DNA of 15,239 nucleotides from Spirochaetales bacterium (GTDB lineage: Bacteria > Spirochaetota > Spirochaetia > SZUA-6 > DRHE01). The stretch is taken from contig JAFGFV010000321.1 in assembly GCA_016930895.1 (NCBI GenBank), positions 1 to 15,239 on the forward strand. The letters are read 5' to 3'. Positions within the stretch are counted from its first letter, which is position 1. Each line of letters opens with the position of its first letter. The notes below the pieces were generated by a model that worked only from the letters and a program-made list of their open reading frames with translations, did not search any database and was not told where the DNA came from. Made by a program: the position numbers and the translations under genes. Shown in pieces: positions 1 through 5,995 of this stretch.

Positions 1-1073
1 CCCGGGTAGAAGATCTTGTTGACCCCGCCGAGGGCGGCCATGGTCAGGGTCTGGGTCTTCTCGTACCCGGCCTGGAAATCCAGGAGCTTGGAGTCCGTGG
101 CCGAAGCAGTGCCGCGACAGGGGACGTCGTAGAAGTGGGCGATTTGGGCACTGGCCACGTTGATCAGGCCCATCTCCACGGCCCCGATGGCGATTCGGCC
201 CACCCGCATGTCCATGATCGACCCGCAGGTGCCGTACCACACGGGATTGCCGGGATTGGCCAGCTGGATGATCGCAATGGCACTGGTCACGTCGGCGGTC
301 TGCTGGGCCAGCAGCCCCGCCAGGGTGACTGGGGAGGTCGCTCCGGCCTGGGGCTCGGAGGTCACGTCGATGGGCAGGCCCCAGCGGGCGAACTCCAGGG
401 CCCCCTCCATCTGGTCGCGGTCGTGGTGCAGGGGCGCCACGGGGTTGTCCGTGGTGAAGGTGTAGGGCCTGCGCCGCAGCTCCTCCTCGCCGCCGGCCAC
501 GGCCGCCACCATGCGGAGGCAGTCCTCGGCCATGATCCGCTCTCGGGAGGTGGCCTTGATCGGCTTGGAGGAGTTGCGCACCGACTCGAGGTACCCGTAG
601 ACGTGGGTGGCCCGGATCGGCACTCCGTCGATCTGGGGCATGATGGCCCCGGAATGAAGGAGGTGGTAGCCGGGCAGGGCGTCGGCCAGCTTGACCAGCT
701 CCCCGACGTCCGCGAGGGTCGTGCGGTGCGTCCCGCCGGGCTGCCCGGCAGGGCCGTGGTCAAAGCAGTTGAGCCGTCCGATCATGGGCTCGTAGTGGAG
801 GCTCCGCGTGGAGACGTGGATCGACGCCTTCGCCCTGCGGGCGTGAACCGTAAACGACGACGGGGCCTGCCGGAGAGCCTCCTCGACGATGTGCGAGGGG
901 ATCCGGCAGATCATGCTCTCCTCGTCGACCACGGCCCCCGCCTTGTGCAGAAGCTCCCGGGCCGCCGGAGCCTTGACCAGGACCCCGGTGTTCCAGAGGA
1001 TCTCCATCGCCGCCTGATGGATCGCATAGATCTGCTCATCGGACAGCACCTCGAGCTGAGGCCGAAACTCCAT
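1..1073 (-). CDS. mttB: MttB-superfamily corrinoid-dependent methyltransferase, C-terminus cut by window edge
   Basis: Translation from the ATG at 1073 gives 357 uninterrupted residues and then runs off the left edge; family members are usually about 470-500 residues, so the last quarter or so is missing. The protein begins MEFRPQLEVLSDEQIYAIHQ and carries family-typical stretches such as MEILWNTGVLV (about 23-33), TSEPQAGATSPVTLAG (centre) and TDSKLLDFQAGYEKTQ (about 326-341). The family moves a methyl group from trimethylamine, glycine betaine or related amines to the Co(I) of a partner corrinoid protein in the cytoplasm. No in-frame amber codon lies in the visible part, which should include the region of residue 334 where true trimethylamine MttB carries pyrrolysine. 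A non-pyrrolysine, MtgB-like enzyme is therefore more likely; the substrate cannot be told. The start is supported by GGAGGAG five bases upstream. The partner is probably the corrinoid protein at 4579-5202. Confidence 0.9.
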   Translation of the reverse strand, partial: MEFRPQLEVLSDEQIYAIHQAAMEILWNTGVLVKAPAARELLHKAGAVVDEESMICRIPSHIVEEALRQAPSSFTVHARRAKASIHVSTRSLHYEPMIGRLNCFDHGPAGQPGGTHRTTLADVGELVKLADALPGYHLLHSGAIMPQIDGVPIRATHVYGYLESVRNSSKPIKATSRERIMAEDCLRMVAAVAGGEEELRRRPYTFTTDNPVAPLHHDRDQMEGALEFARWGLPIDVTSEPQAGATSPVTLAGLLAQQTADVTSAIAIIQLANPGNPVWYGTCGSIMDMRVGRIAIGAVEMGLINVASAQIAHFYDVPCRGTASATDSKLLDFQAGYEKTQTLTMAALGGVNKIFYP

Positions 1074-1123
1074 GGCCGCTCCTCCGCGTTCGCCTTTCGA
1101 TCGCTGTCTCCGCAGGGCCGCGC

Positions 1124-1145
1124 TCCGGACCCCGCAGGGTCCGGA
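1124..1145 (-). promoter_or_regulatory. Leader hairpin upstream of mttB
   Basis: A perfect 9-bp inverted repeat, TCCGGACCC at 1124-1132 and GGGTCCGGA at 1137-1145, closes a 4-base loop. It lies between the predicted mttB transcription start (about 1163) and the ATG at 1073, so it would form in the mRNA leader. No T-tract follows it on the minus strand, so it does not look like an intrinsic terminator. It could stabilise the message or be a protein-binding site. The structure is seen; the role is unknown. Confidence 0.45.
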
Positions 1146-1169
1146 CCAGCCGCCGGGAAACAGGCACCA

Positions 1170-1198
1170 ATCTTAGGGAGATTCGCCGGGTTCTGCAA
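1170..1198 (-). promoter_or_regulatory. Sigma70-like promoter of mttB
   Basis: Read on the minus strand, TTGCAG (1198-1193) and TAAGAT (1175-1170) are separated by exactly 17 bases. Each matches the sigma70 consensus at four of six positions. The predicted start near 1163 gives a leader of about 90 bases before the mttB ATG. Because the fhs terminator lies upstream of this site, mttB probably has its own transcript. Confidence 0.55.
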
Positions 1199-1288
1199 GA
1201 GCGCTGCAGGGGGAGTGGAAGGGACCGGGTGGAAAGGGCCGCGGAGAGGCGGGCAGGGCGGATCGCGCCCCCGAGAGCCAACGAGAAT

Positions 1289-1316
1289 GGCCCCCGGGGG
1301 GCAACCGCCGGGGGCC
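1289..1316 (-). terminator. Probable intrinsic terminator of fhs
   Basis: A perfect 9-bp GC-rich stem, GGCCCCCGG at 1289-1297 against CCGGGGGCC at 1308-1316, with a 10-base loop. It begins about 30 bases after the fhs stop codon (1346-1348). The following minus-strand bases, ATTCTCGTT, are only moderately T-rich, so termination may be incomplete and some read-through into mttB is possible. Confidence 0.5.
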
Positions 1317-1345
1317 TCTGTGGGTCTTGGGGAAAAGCGGATCCT

Positions 1346-3112
1346 CTAGAACAGGCCCTGCACCTTGCCGGTCTTGGTGTCCACGTCGATGCCCCGGAAG
1401 GCCGGGTCCGAGGCCGTGCCGGGCATGAGCTTGATCGCCCCTGCCACGGGGACCACGAAACCGGCGCCGCCGTAGATCAGGATGTCCCGGATGGGGAGGG
1501 TCCAGCCCTTGGGCCGCCCCTTGATGGCCGGATCGTGGGACAGGCTCAGGTGGGTCTTGACCATGCAGGTTCCGAGCTTGGACAGCTCCTTGTCCGCCTC
1601 GATGGCCTTGGCCTTGACTTCCGCCTCGGGGGTATAGCTGACACCGTCGGCCCCGTAGACCTCCCTGGCAATCAGCTCCACCCGCTTGCGCAGCGGGGTA
1701 TCGTCGCTGTAGAGGAAGTCCAGCTTGGGCTCGTGCTCGCAGGCCTCCACGACCGTCTCGGCCAGCTCGACGGCTCCTTCGCCGCCCTTCTCCCAGTGCT
1801 TGCTCACCGCCACCCGGGCTCCGATGGCCTCGGCGCGCTTGCGGATCGCGGCCACCTCCTCGTCGGTGTCCGTGTAGAAGTGGTTGATGCACACCACCGG
1901 AGAGATCCCGCTCTTCTTGACGGTCTCGATGTGCGCGAGCAGGTTCTCGACCCCCTTCTCGACCAGGGGGACGTTCTTCTCGGTGTAGGCCTTGTCCAGG
2001 GGATGGCCGGGCACGACCTTGGGTCCGCCGCCGTGCATCTTGAGGGCCCGCACCGTGCAGACGATGACCGAGGCGTGGGGCTTGAGGCCGCTGAAGCGGC
2101 ATTTCAGGTTCCAGAACTTCTCGAAGCCGATATCCGCGCCGAAGCCGCTCTCGGTGACGTGGTAGTCCGCCAGCTTGAGGCCTACCCGGTCGGCGATGAT
2201 CGAGCTCTGACCGATGGCAATGTTGGCGAAGGGCCCGGCATGGACCAGCACCGGCTGCCCCTCCACGGTCTGCATGAGGTTGGGGTTGATGGCCTTGACC
2301 ATGAGGGCGGTCATGGCGCCGTCGACTTCCAGGTCCCCGGCGGTGACCGGCTTGCCGGACTTGTCGTAGGCCACCACGATCTTGCCCATCCGCTCCCGCA
2401 TGTCCGCGAGGTCCCGGGCCACGGCCAGAATGGCCATGATCTCGGAGCTCACGGTGATCTGGAAGCCGCTCTTCATCATGAAGCCGTCCATCTTGCCGCC
2501 CAGCCCGATCACGATCTCCCGCAGGGCCTGCGCGCAGAAGTCGATGCTCCAGCCCATGGCTATGTTGCGAGGATCGATGTTCAGACGCTTGAGGTTGCGC
2601 TTGCCCAGGGCCGCATCGTCGTAATTGAACTCGTGCTGCAGCCGGCTGGTCAGGGCCACCATGGCCAGGTTGTGGGCGTTGGTGATGGCGTCGATGTCCC
2701 CCGTCAGGCCGAGGGAGAAGTCCGTGAGAGGGATGCATTGGGCCAGGCCGCCGCCGGCGGCAGAGCCCTTGATGTTGAAGGTGGGACCCCCGGAGGGTTG
2801 GCGGATCGCGCCGATGACCTTCTTGCCGATTCTGCCGAGCCCTTCGACGAGGCCCATGGAGGTGGTGGTCTTGCCTTCCCCGAGAGGGGTGGGGGTGATG
2901 GCGGTGACTTCGATGTACTTGCCGTCCTTCCGGTCCTTGAGGCGCTTGAGGATGCTCATGTAGTCGATCTTGCCCACGTAGTGGCCGTAGGGCAGCAGCT
3001 CCATCTTGTCCAGCCCCATCTCTTCGGCCAGTTGATTGACGGTCTTCATGTGGCCTTCGGCGGCCTCGGCGATTTCCCAATCCTTCATCTTGGTCGGATC
3101 CAGCTTCTGCAT
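1346..3112 (-). CDS. fhs: Formate-tetrahydrofolate ligase
   Basis: The 588-residue product is a clear formyltetrahydrofolate synthetase, which joins formate, ATP and tetrahydrofolate to make 10-formyl-THF, or runs in reverse to make ATP when methyl groups are oxidised. The P-loop [10 protein letters not shown] lies at about residues 75-84. Other family-typical segments are [19 protein letters not shown], the [14 protein letters not shown] stretch, [21 protein letters not shown] and the C-terminal [15 protein letters not shown]. The length is near the longer (~590) form rather than the ~560-residue clostridial form. The start is the ATG at 3112, with GGAGG five bases upstream; the open frame continues further upstream, but only through promoter DNA and tandem repeats. 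Its place between a MttB-type methyltransferase and a corrinoid protein points to use in methyl-group oxidation or acetogenic folate chemistry, not only in biosynthesis. Confidence 0.97.
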   Translation of the reverse strand: MQKLDPTKMKDWEIAEAAEGHMKTVNQLAEEMGLDKMELLPYGHYVGKIDYMSILKRLKDRKDGKYIEVTAITPTPLGEGKTTTSMGLVEGLGRIGKKVIGAIRQPSGGPTFNIKGSAAGGGLAQCIPLTDFSLGLTGDIDAITNAHNLAMVALTSRLQHEFNYDDAALGKRNLKRLNIDPRNIAMGWSIDFCAQALREIVIGLGGKMDGFMMKSGFQITVSSEIMAILAVARDLADMRERMGKIVVAYDKSGKPVTAGDLEVDGAMTALMVKAINPNLMQTVEGQPVLVHAGPFANIAIGQSSIIADRVGLKLADYHVTESGFGADIGFEKFWNLKCRFSGLKPHASVIVCTVRALKMHGGGPKVVPGHPLDKAYTEKNVPLVEKGVENLLAHIETVKKSGISPVVCINHFYTDTDEEVAAIRKRAEAIGARVAVSKHWEKGGEGAVELAETVVEACEHEPKLDFLYSDDTPLRKRVELIAREVYGADGVSYTPEAEVKAKAIEADKELSKLGTCMVKTHLSLSHDPAIKGRPKGWTLPIRDILIYGGAGFVVPVAGAIKLMPGTASDPAFRGIDVDTKTGKVQGLF

Positions 3113-3156
3113 TCCAGCCTCCAGTATTTGTGAGTTTGCTCGCGAAGTGCACGGGC

Positions 3157-3186
3157 AGCATAGTGGCACATCCGCGGATCTGTCAA
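3157..3186 (-). promoter_or_regulatory. Sigma70-like promoter of fhs
   Basis: On the minus strand a perfect TTGACA (-35, positions 3186-3181) is followed after 18 bases by TATGCT (-10, positions 3162-3157). The predicted start near 3150 gives a leader of about 38 bases to the fhs ATG. A 10-bp palindrome, ATCCGCGGAT, fills part of the spacer (3170-3179) and could be a regulator site. Confidence 0.65.
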
Positions 3187-3212
3187 GTTTTGCCTGGGAA
3201 TTATGTCTTGCC

Positions 3213-3266
3213 CCGGGAGCCAATCCTTGGCCGGGAGCCAATCCTTGGCCGGCAGCCATTTCTTGG
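3213..3266 (-). repeat. Three-unit 18-bp tandem repeat upstream of the fhs promoter
   Basis: Two identical 18-bp units, CCGGGAGCCAATCCTTGG at 3213-3230 and 3231-3248, are followed directly by a third copy at 3249-3266 that matches at 15 of 18 positions. Each unit contains the short dyad CCAA-N3-TTGG when read on either strand (imperfect in the third). The array sits about 63-116 bases upstream of the predicted fhs start, a usual position for activator binding. Near-identical direct repeats are also how AraC-family regulators commonly bind. Binding by the neighbouring regulator is an inference; the array could also be a neutral slippage product. Confidence 0.8.
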
Positions 3267-3276
3267 GCCGGAACGA

Positions 3277-4443
3277 TCAGGGATGCGCGGCGGAGGGGCC
3301 GGCCTGGCGCCTGCGATACTCCTTGGGGCTGATTCCCGCTTGGCGGCGGAACACCTTGCTGAAGTAGCTCTGGTCGTTGAATCCGCATTCGAGTGCGATC
3401 TGGCTGATGTTCAGCCCGGTCTCTTCGAGCATCGAGCAGGCCCGCTCGTAACGGAAACGGTTGAGCAGCTCGGTGAAGGTGTTGCCGGTTCTCTGGTGAA
3501 ACACCTTGGAGAAGTAGCCGTAGGACATATTGCAGGCCCGGGCCACCTCGTCCCTGGACACGGGGTGGTCCAGGTTGTTCTTCATGTATTCGATGGCCAA
3601 GGCGATGGAATCCGGGGGCACCGGGGCAATCTGGGTCAGGCTCGTGGAGATAAAATCCTCCAGCCAGCGGGTCAGCCAGTGGCTGAGCTCGACGTCGGTC
3701 TTGATCTCGTGAAAGTCCTTGAGGTAGGAGCTGTTGACGCCCAAAAGGTTCCGCGGGTCGGCCCCTCGGTCGACCGCGGTGCGGTACATCAGCACCACCA
3801 TCTCCAGCACCAGGGTCTTGAGGACCTCCAGGTCCTCGCGTTCCAGGCTGTAGATCCGGATCAGGATGCGGTTGATGATGGCCCGCGCGCGCTGCTTGTC
3901 CCCCCTGTGGATCGCAGCCAGCAGGCCGAACTCCTCCTGCAGGTAGATCTCCCGGGAGCCCTGATAGAGATTGCGCTTGGCCGTGTGAATGGCCTCGGCC
4001 TTGGACGCGTGGGTTCGTCCCTGCTCGCGGTGGAGCTTCATCAGGCTGGCGTTGCAGATGTTGAGCTCGCTCGCGAGCTCCAGCAGGGTCCAGGCCGCCT
4101 GCCCCACGACTCCACCGCCGGCCTGACCTCCCGAATCCGGCCGCGCGGCGGAGAAGAGGCCTCCGACGGCCTCACTGTTGAGACAGATCGGCACGCACCA
4201 CGCGTACAGTCCCTCGTCGTCCAGGTCGATCGACGGCTCGCCCCAGCGGACGGACTCGGACACCATCCGGTCCAGCTTGAGGCCGCGTTCCTCTGCCCGG
4301 GCCCAGGGGTAATAGGAGCAGCGGTCCAGCTCACAGACGGATCCGTCGAACACGGCCAGGCCGAAGCGGGTCTCCCGCAGGTAACGCTCGGCGAGCTGCT
4401 CGTAGCGGGACACCGGGGCAATGGAGCGCCAGGAAGTTGCCAT
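3277..4443 (-). CDS. AraC-family transcriptional regulator with PocR/GAF-like sensory N-terminus
   Basis: The 388-residue product ends in a typical AraC/XylS DNA-binding domain (about 278-380). Its two helix-turn-helix units lie near 296-316 ([20 protein letters not shown]) and 345-366 ([21 protein letters not shown]). The first ~130 residues, with C37, C42, C83 and C87 and a hydrophobic VGGLFSAA segment, look like a small-molecule sensing domain of the PocR or GAF type; this assignment is tentative. The middle (about 165-265) has the [21 protein letters not shown] pattern often seen between such sensors and the HTH. I chose the ATG at 4443 because AAGGTG lies at good distance; an in-frame TTG at 4458 would add five residues. 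The gene is divergent from the corrinoid protein and upstream of fhs, so it probably controls one or both in response to methylated substrate. Confidence 0.92.
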   Translation of the reverse strand: MATSWRSIAPVSRYEQLAERYLRETRFGLAVFDGSVCELDRCSYYPWARAEERGLKLDRMVSESVRWGEPSIDLDDEGLYAWCVPICLNSEAVGGLFSAARPDSGGQAGGGVVGQAAWTLLELASELNICNASLMKLHREQGRTHASKAEAIHTAKRNLYQGSREIYLQEEFGLLAAIHRGDKQRARAIINRILIRIYSLEREDLEVLKTLVLEMVVLMYRTAVDRGADPRNLLGVNSSYLKDFHEIKTDVELSHWLTRWLEDFISTSLTQIAPVPPDSIALAIEYMKNNLDHPVSRDEVARACNMSYGYFSKVFHQRTGNTFTELLNRFRYERACSMLEETGLNISQIALECGFNDQSYFSKVFRRQAGISPKEYRRRQAGPSAAHP

Positions 4444-4457
4444 CGAATTCACCTTCA

Positions 4458-4486
4458 ACTATACTCGATCTGCGGAAAGACGTTAA
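4458..4486 (-). promoter_or_regulatory. Possible promoter of the AraC-family regulator
   Basis: On the minus strand TTAACG (4486-4481) and TATAGT (4463-4458) are spaced by 17 bases. The -10 is close to consensus and the -35 is weak. The predicted start near 4451 would leave only about eight leader bases before the ATG at 4443 and would clip its ribosome binding site, so either the start is used differently or the true promoter lies a little upstream. Confidence 0.35.
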
Positions 4487-4538
4487 CACCAAATTACCCA
4501 AAAAAGAGCTCAATTTTCCAGCCCACTTCTGGGCGTTC

Positions 4539-4547
4539 TGGTATACT
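4539..4547 (+). promoter_or_regulatory. Extended -10 promoter of the corrinoid protein gene
   Basis: TGGTATACT is a near-consensus extended -10 element (TG at 4539-4540, TATACT at 4542-4547). No good -35 hexamer is found 16-18 bases upstream. A small dyad, GCCCA-CTTC-TGGGC (4521-4534), fills that place. This architecture suits a promoter that needs an activator, plausibly the divergent AraC-family regulator. The predicted start near 4554 gives a leader of about 25 bases. Confidence 0.5.
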
Positions 4548-4578
4548 GCCGCCACATTCACTCACGAGGAGGACAGTA

Positions 4579-5202
4579 GTGGTTTCTTTGAATGCACTCT
4601 CCGAGGCTTTGCAGAAGGGCAAGGCCGACGAGGTCAAGAATCTGGTGAGCCAGGCTCTGGACGAGAAGATGGACCCCAAGAAGGTTCTCGACGAAGGACT
4701 GATCGCCGGCATGGACGTGATCGGCGGCCGGTTCAAGAGGAACGAGATCTACATCCCCGAGGTCCTGATCGCCGCCCGGGCCATGCATGCCGGCATGGCG
4801 ATCCTCGAGCCGATCCTGACCAAGAGCGGCGTCAAGATGATCGGCAAGCTGGCCATCGGCACGGTCAAGGGCGACCTCCATGACATCGGCAAGAACCTGG
4901 TTGCCATGATGTACAAGGGCGCAGGCTTCGACGTCATGGATCTGGGCGTCGACGTGGCCCCGGACAAGTATGTCCAGGCTGCGGTCGATGGGGCCCAGCT
5001 GGTGGGCCTCTCGGCTCTGCTGACCACGACGATGGTGCAGATGAAGTCCGTGGTCGAGAGCCTCAAGGAAAAGGGAAGCAGCGCCAAGATCATCGTGGGC
5101 GGCGCCCCCGTCACGCAGAACTACGCGGACGAGATCGGCGCTGCCGGCTACGCTGCCGACGCGGCCAGCGCCGTGGAGATCGGCAAGGCCCTGCTCAAGT
5201 AG
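4579..5202 (+). CDS. Methyltransferase cognate corrinoid protein (MttC/MtbC type)
   Basis: The 207-residue product has the two-domain layout of methyltransferase corrinoid proteins. A helical cap domain (about 1-90, with GLIAGMDVIGGRFKRNEIYIPEVL) precedes a cobalamin-binding Rossmann domain (about 90-207). The lower-ligand motif DxHxxG is D99-L-H101-D-I-G104 in the segment GTVKGDLHDIGKNLV, and the further B12-site signatures GLSALLTTTM and GGAPV are present. Such proteins shuttle between Co(I) and methyl-Co(III): they take methyl from an MttB/MtbB/MtmB-type enzyme and deliver it to a second methyltransferase. The start is GTG at 4579 with AGGAGG (4567-4572) six bases upstream; the frame is open further upstream, but that stretch is the divergent promoter region and antisense to the regulator. 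The most likely partner is the MttB-family enzyme at the left edge. No reductive activase (RamA-like) or second methyltransferase is visible. Confidence 0.95.
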   Translation: MVSLNALSEALQKGKADEVKNLVSQALDEKMDPKKVLDEGLIAGMDVIGGRFKRNEIYIPEVLIAARAMHAGMAILEPILTKSGVKMIGKLAIGTVKGDLHDIGKNLVAMMYKGAGFDVMDLGVDVAPDKYVQAAVDGAQLVGLSALLTTTMVQMKSVVESLKEKGSSAKIIVGGAPVTQNYADEIGAAGYAADAASAVEIGKALLK

Positions 5203-5241
5203 CCGCGCCGCGGGTCGACCGCGGGCAGCCAGGACGAGCGA

Positions 5242-5267
5242 CGGACGGCCCCCCCGGGGGCCGTCCG
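5242..5267 (+). terminator. Intrinsic terminator of the corrinoid protein gene
   Basis: A 12-bp perfect GC-rich inverted repeat (CGGACGGCCCCC at 5242-5253 and GGGGGCCGTCCG at 5256-5267) lies 40 bases after the stop codon and is followed by CTTCAATTTC. The nominal loop of two bases means that the innermost pairs probably open. It lies between convergent genes and may also block transcripts from the lipoprotein gene, though the minus-strand exit side is poor in T. Confidence 0.7.
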
Positions 5268-5305
5268 CTTCAATTTCCCGCCCGTTGCTTTCCCCGCCGG
5301 TGAGG

Positions 5306-5833
5306 CTACCCCTTGAAGGTGTAGAGGTAGTCGTCGATCTGGACGGTGCCCACGTAGGAATACTCCCCCTTGCCGAAGTCGTAGACCAGGACCGCGTCCA
5401 GGAGGTAGGTGCCTTCGCACTCTCCGGCGACCTTCCACTCTCCATCGAAGCTCATGCTCAGGGTTGTGGGCGTGCCTTTGACGAAGGTGATCACCAGCGT
5501 GGAGGTGAGGGTCCCCGACACCAGGGATCCCTCGTGCCCGGGAGGCACGAAATCCGTGAGGGTCACCTCGAGAGTGCACGACCAGGTTCCGTCCTCAGGC
5601 GGCGGCAGTTCGTCGCATTCCACGAGCCAGACCAGCAGTCCCGCCGGAGGATCGGGCAGGAGGACGCCCCGCGCGCTCGCGCTCTTGTACGAGTCGGTGG
5701 GTGAGCTTCCCTCGACGCTCTGCATCACGGCCTTGGCCAGCTCCACCTCGTCCTGGTAGCCCAGCGCGCAGCCGCTGAACAGCGACGCGCCCAGGACCAG
5801 GAGCGCCCCTGCTATCAGCACGTTCCTGTTCAT
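5306..5833 (-). CDS. Small lipoprotein of unknown function
   Basis: The 175-residue product begins MNRNVLIAGALLVLGASLF and has a lipobox-like FSGC with Cys22, so it is probably a lipid-anchored envelope protein. The F at -3 is unusual for an enterobacterial lipobox but is tolerated in the looser spirochaetal type. The mature part has no domain I recognise. It has four further cysteines by reading (in VECDEL, TWSCTL and AGECEG, plus the lipidated one counted separately, giving three in the body) and several beta-strand-like stretches near the end (TYLLDAVLVYDFGKGEYSYVG, VQIDDYLYTF), suggesting a small beta-rich fold. The start at 5833 has GGAGG four bases upstream. The gene is convergent with the corrinoid gene and divergent from the A2M gene, so it appears to be a single-gene transcript with no clear functional link to either side. 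Confidence 0.8.
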   Translation of the reverse strand: MNRNVLIAGALLVLGASLFSGCALGYQDEVELAKAVMQSVEGSSPTDSYKSASARGVLLPDPPAGLLVWLVECDELPPPEDGTWSCTLEVTLTDFVPPGHEGSLVSGTLTSTLVITFVKGTPTTLSMSFDGEWKVAGECEGTYLLDAVLVYDFGKGEYSYVGTVQIDDYLYTFKG

Positions 5834-5887
5834 CGCACCTCCTTGCCCGTGGGCGGCCGTGCCGCACCCGGGAACCCTATATCCATC

Positions 5888-5896
5888 ATTGTAGCA
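5888..5896 (-). promoter_or_regulatory. Extended -10 promoter of the small lipoprotein gene
   Basis: On the minus strand TGCTACAAT forms an extended -10 (TG at 5896-5895, TACAAT at 5893-5888). No clear -35 is seen at the right distance, which is common for extended -10 promoters. The predicted start near 5881 gives a leader of about 48 bases. Confidence 0.4.
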
Positions 5897-5960
5897 CGCG
5901 GCATCGAAGACGTCCGCCCCCGATCGGCGCTCCCGGGGAGTCACTGCGGCGGAGCAGCGC

Positions 5961-5989
5961 TTGCATTCGCCCCGGCTTGCCCGTACTGT
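5961..5989 (+). promoter_or_regulatory. Promoter placed to start transcription at the A2M start codon
   Basis: TTGCAT (5961-5966) and TACTGT (5984-5989) are spaced by exactly 17 bases. Transcription would begin about seven bases after the -10, at or next to the A of the ATG at 5996. This predicts a leaderless or nearly leaderless message, in line with the absence of a well-spaced ribosome binding site before this gene. Confidence 0.45.
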
Positions 5990-5995
5990 GGAGCC

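Noticed and set aside
1074..1163. Cobalamin riboswitch before mttB
   Set aside because: The leader is about 90 bases, shorter than known cobalamin riboswitches, and I see no B12-box-like conserved element.
135..1349. 404-codon plus-strand frame at the left edge
   Set aside because: It covers the MttB-family gene on the other strand and has shadow-type composition; the minus-strand translation has clear family motifs.
1229..3133. 634-codon open frame on the plus strand opposite fhs
   Set aside because: It is antisense to a certain formate-THF ligase, has a Gly/Asp/His/Val-biased composition typical of GC-rich shadow frames, and no family motif.
3213..3266. CRISPR array
   Set aside because: The units are directly adjacent without spacers, only three in number, and there are no cas genes.
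3113..3388. N-terminal extension of Fhs encoded upstream of 3112
   Set aside because: It would translate the -35/-10 region and the 18-bp repeats; the ATG at 3112 has a good ribosome binding site and the normal family N-terminus.
3130..4578. Long N-terminal extension of the corrinoid protein frame
   Set aside because: The extension runs antisense through the regulator and through promoter DNA; the GTG at 4579 has an ideal AGGAGG and gives the usual family length.
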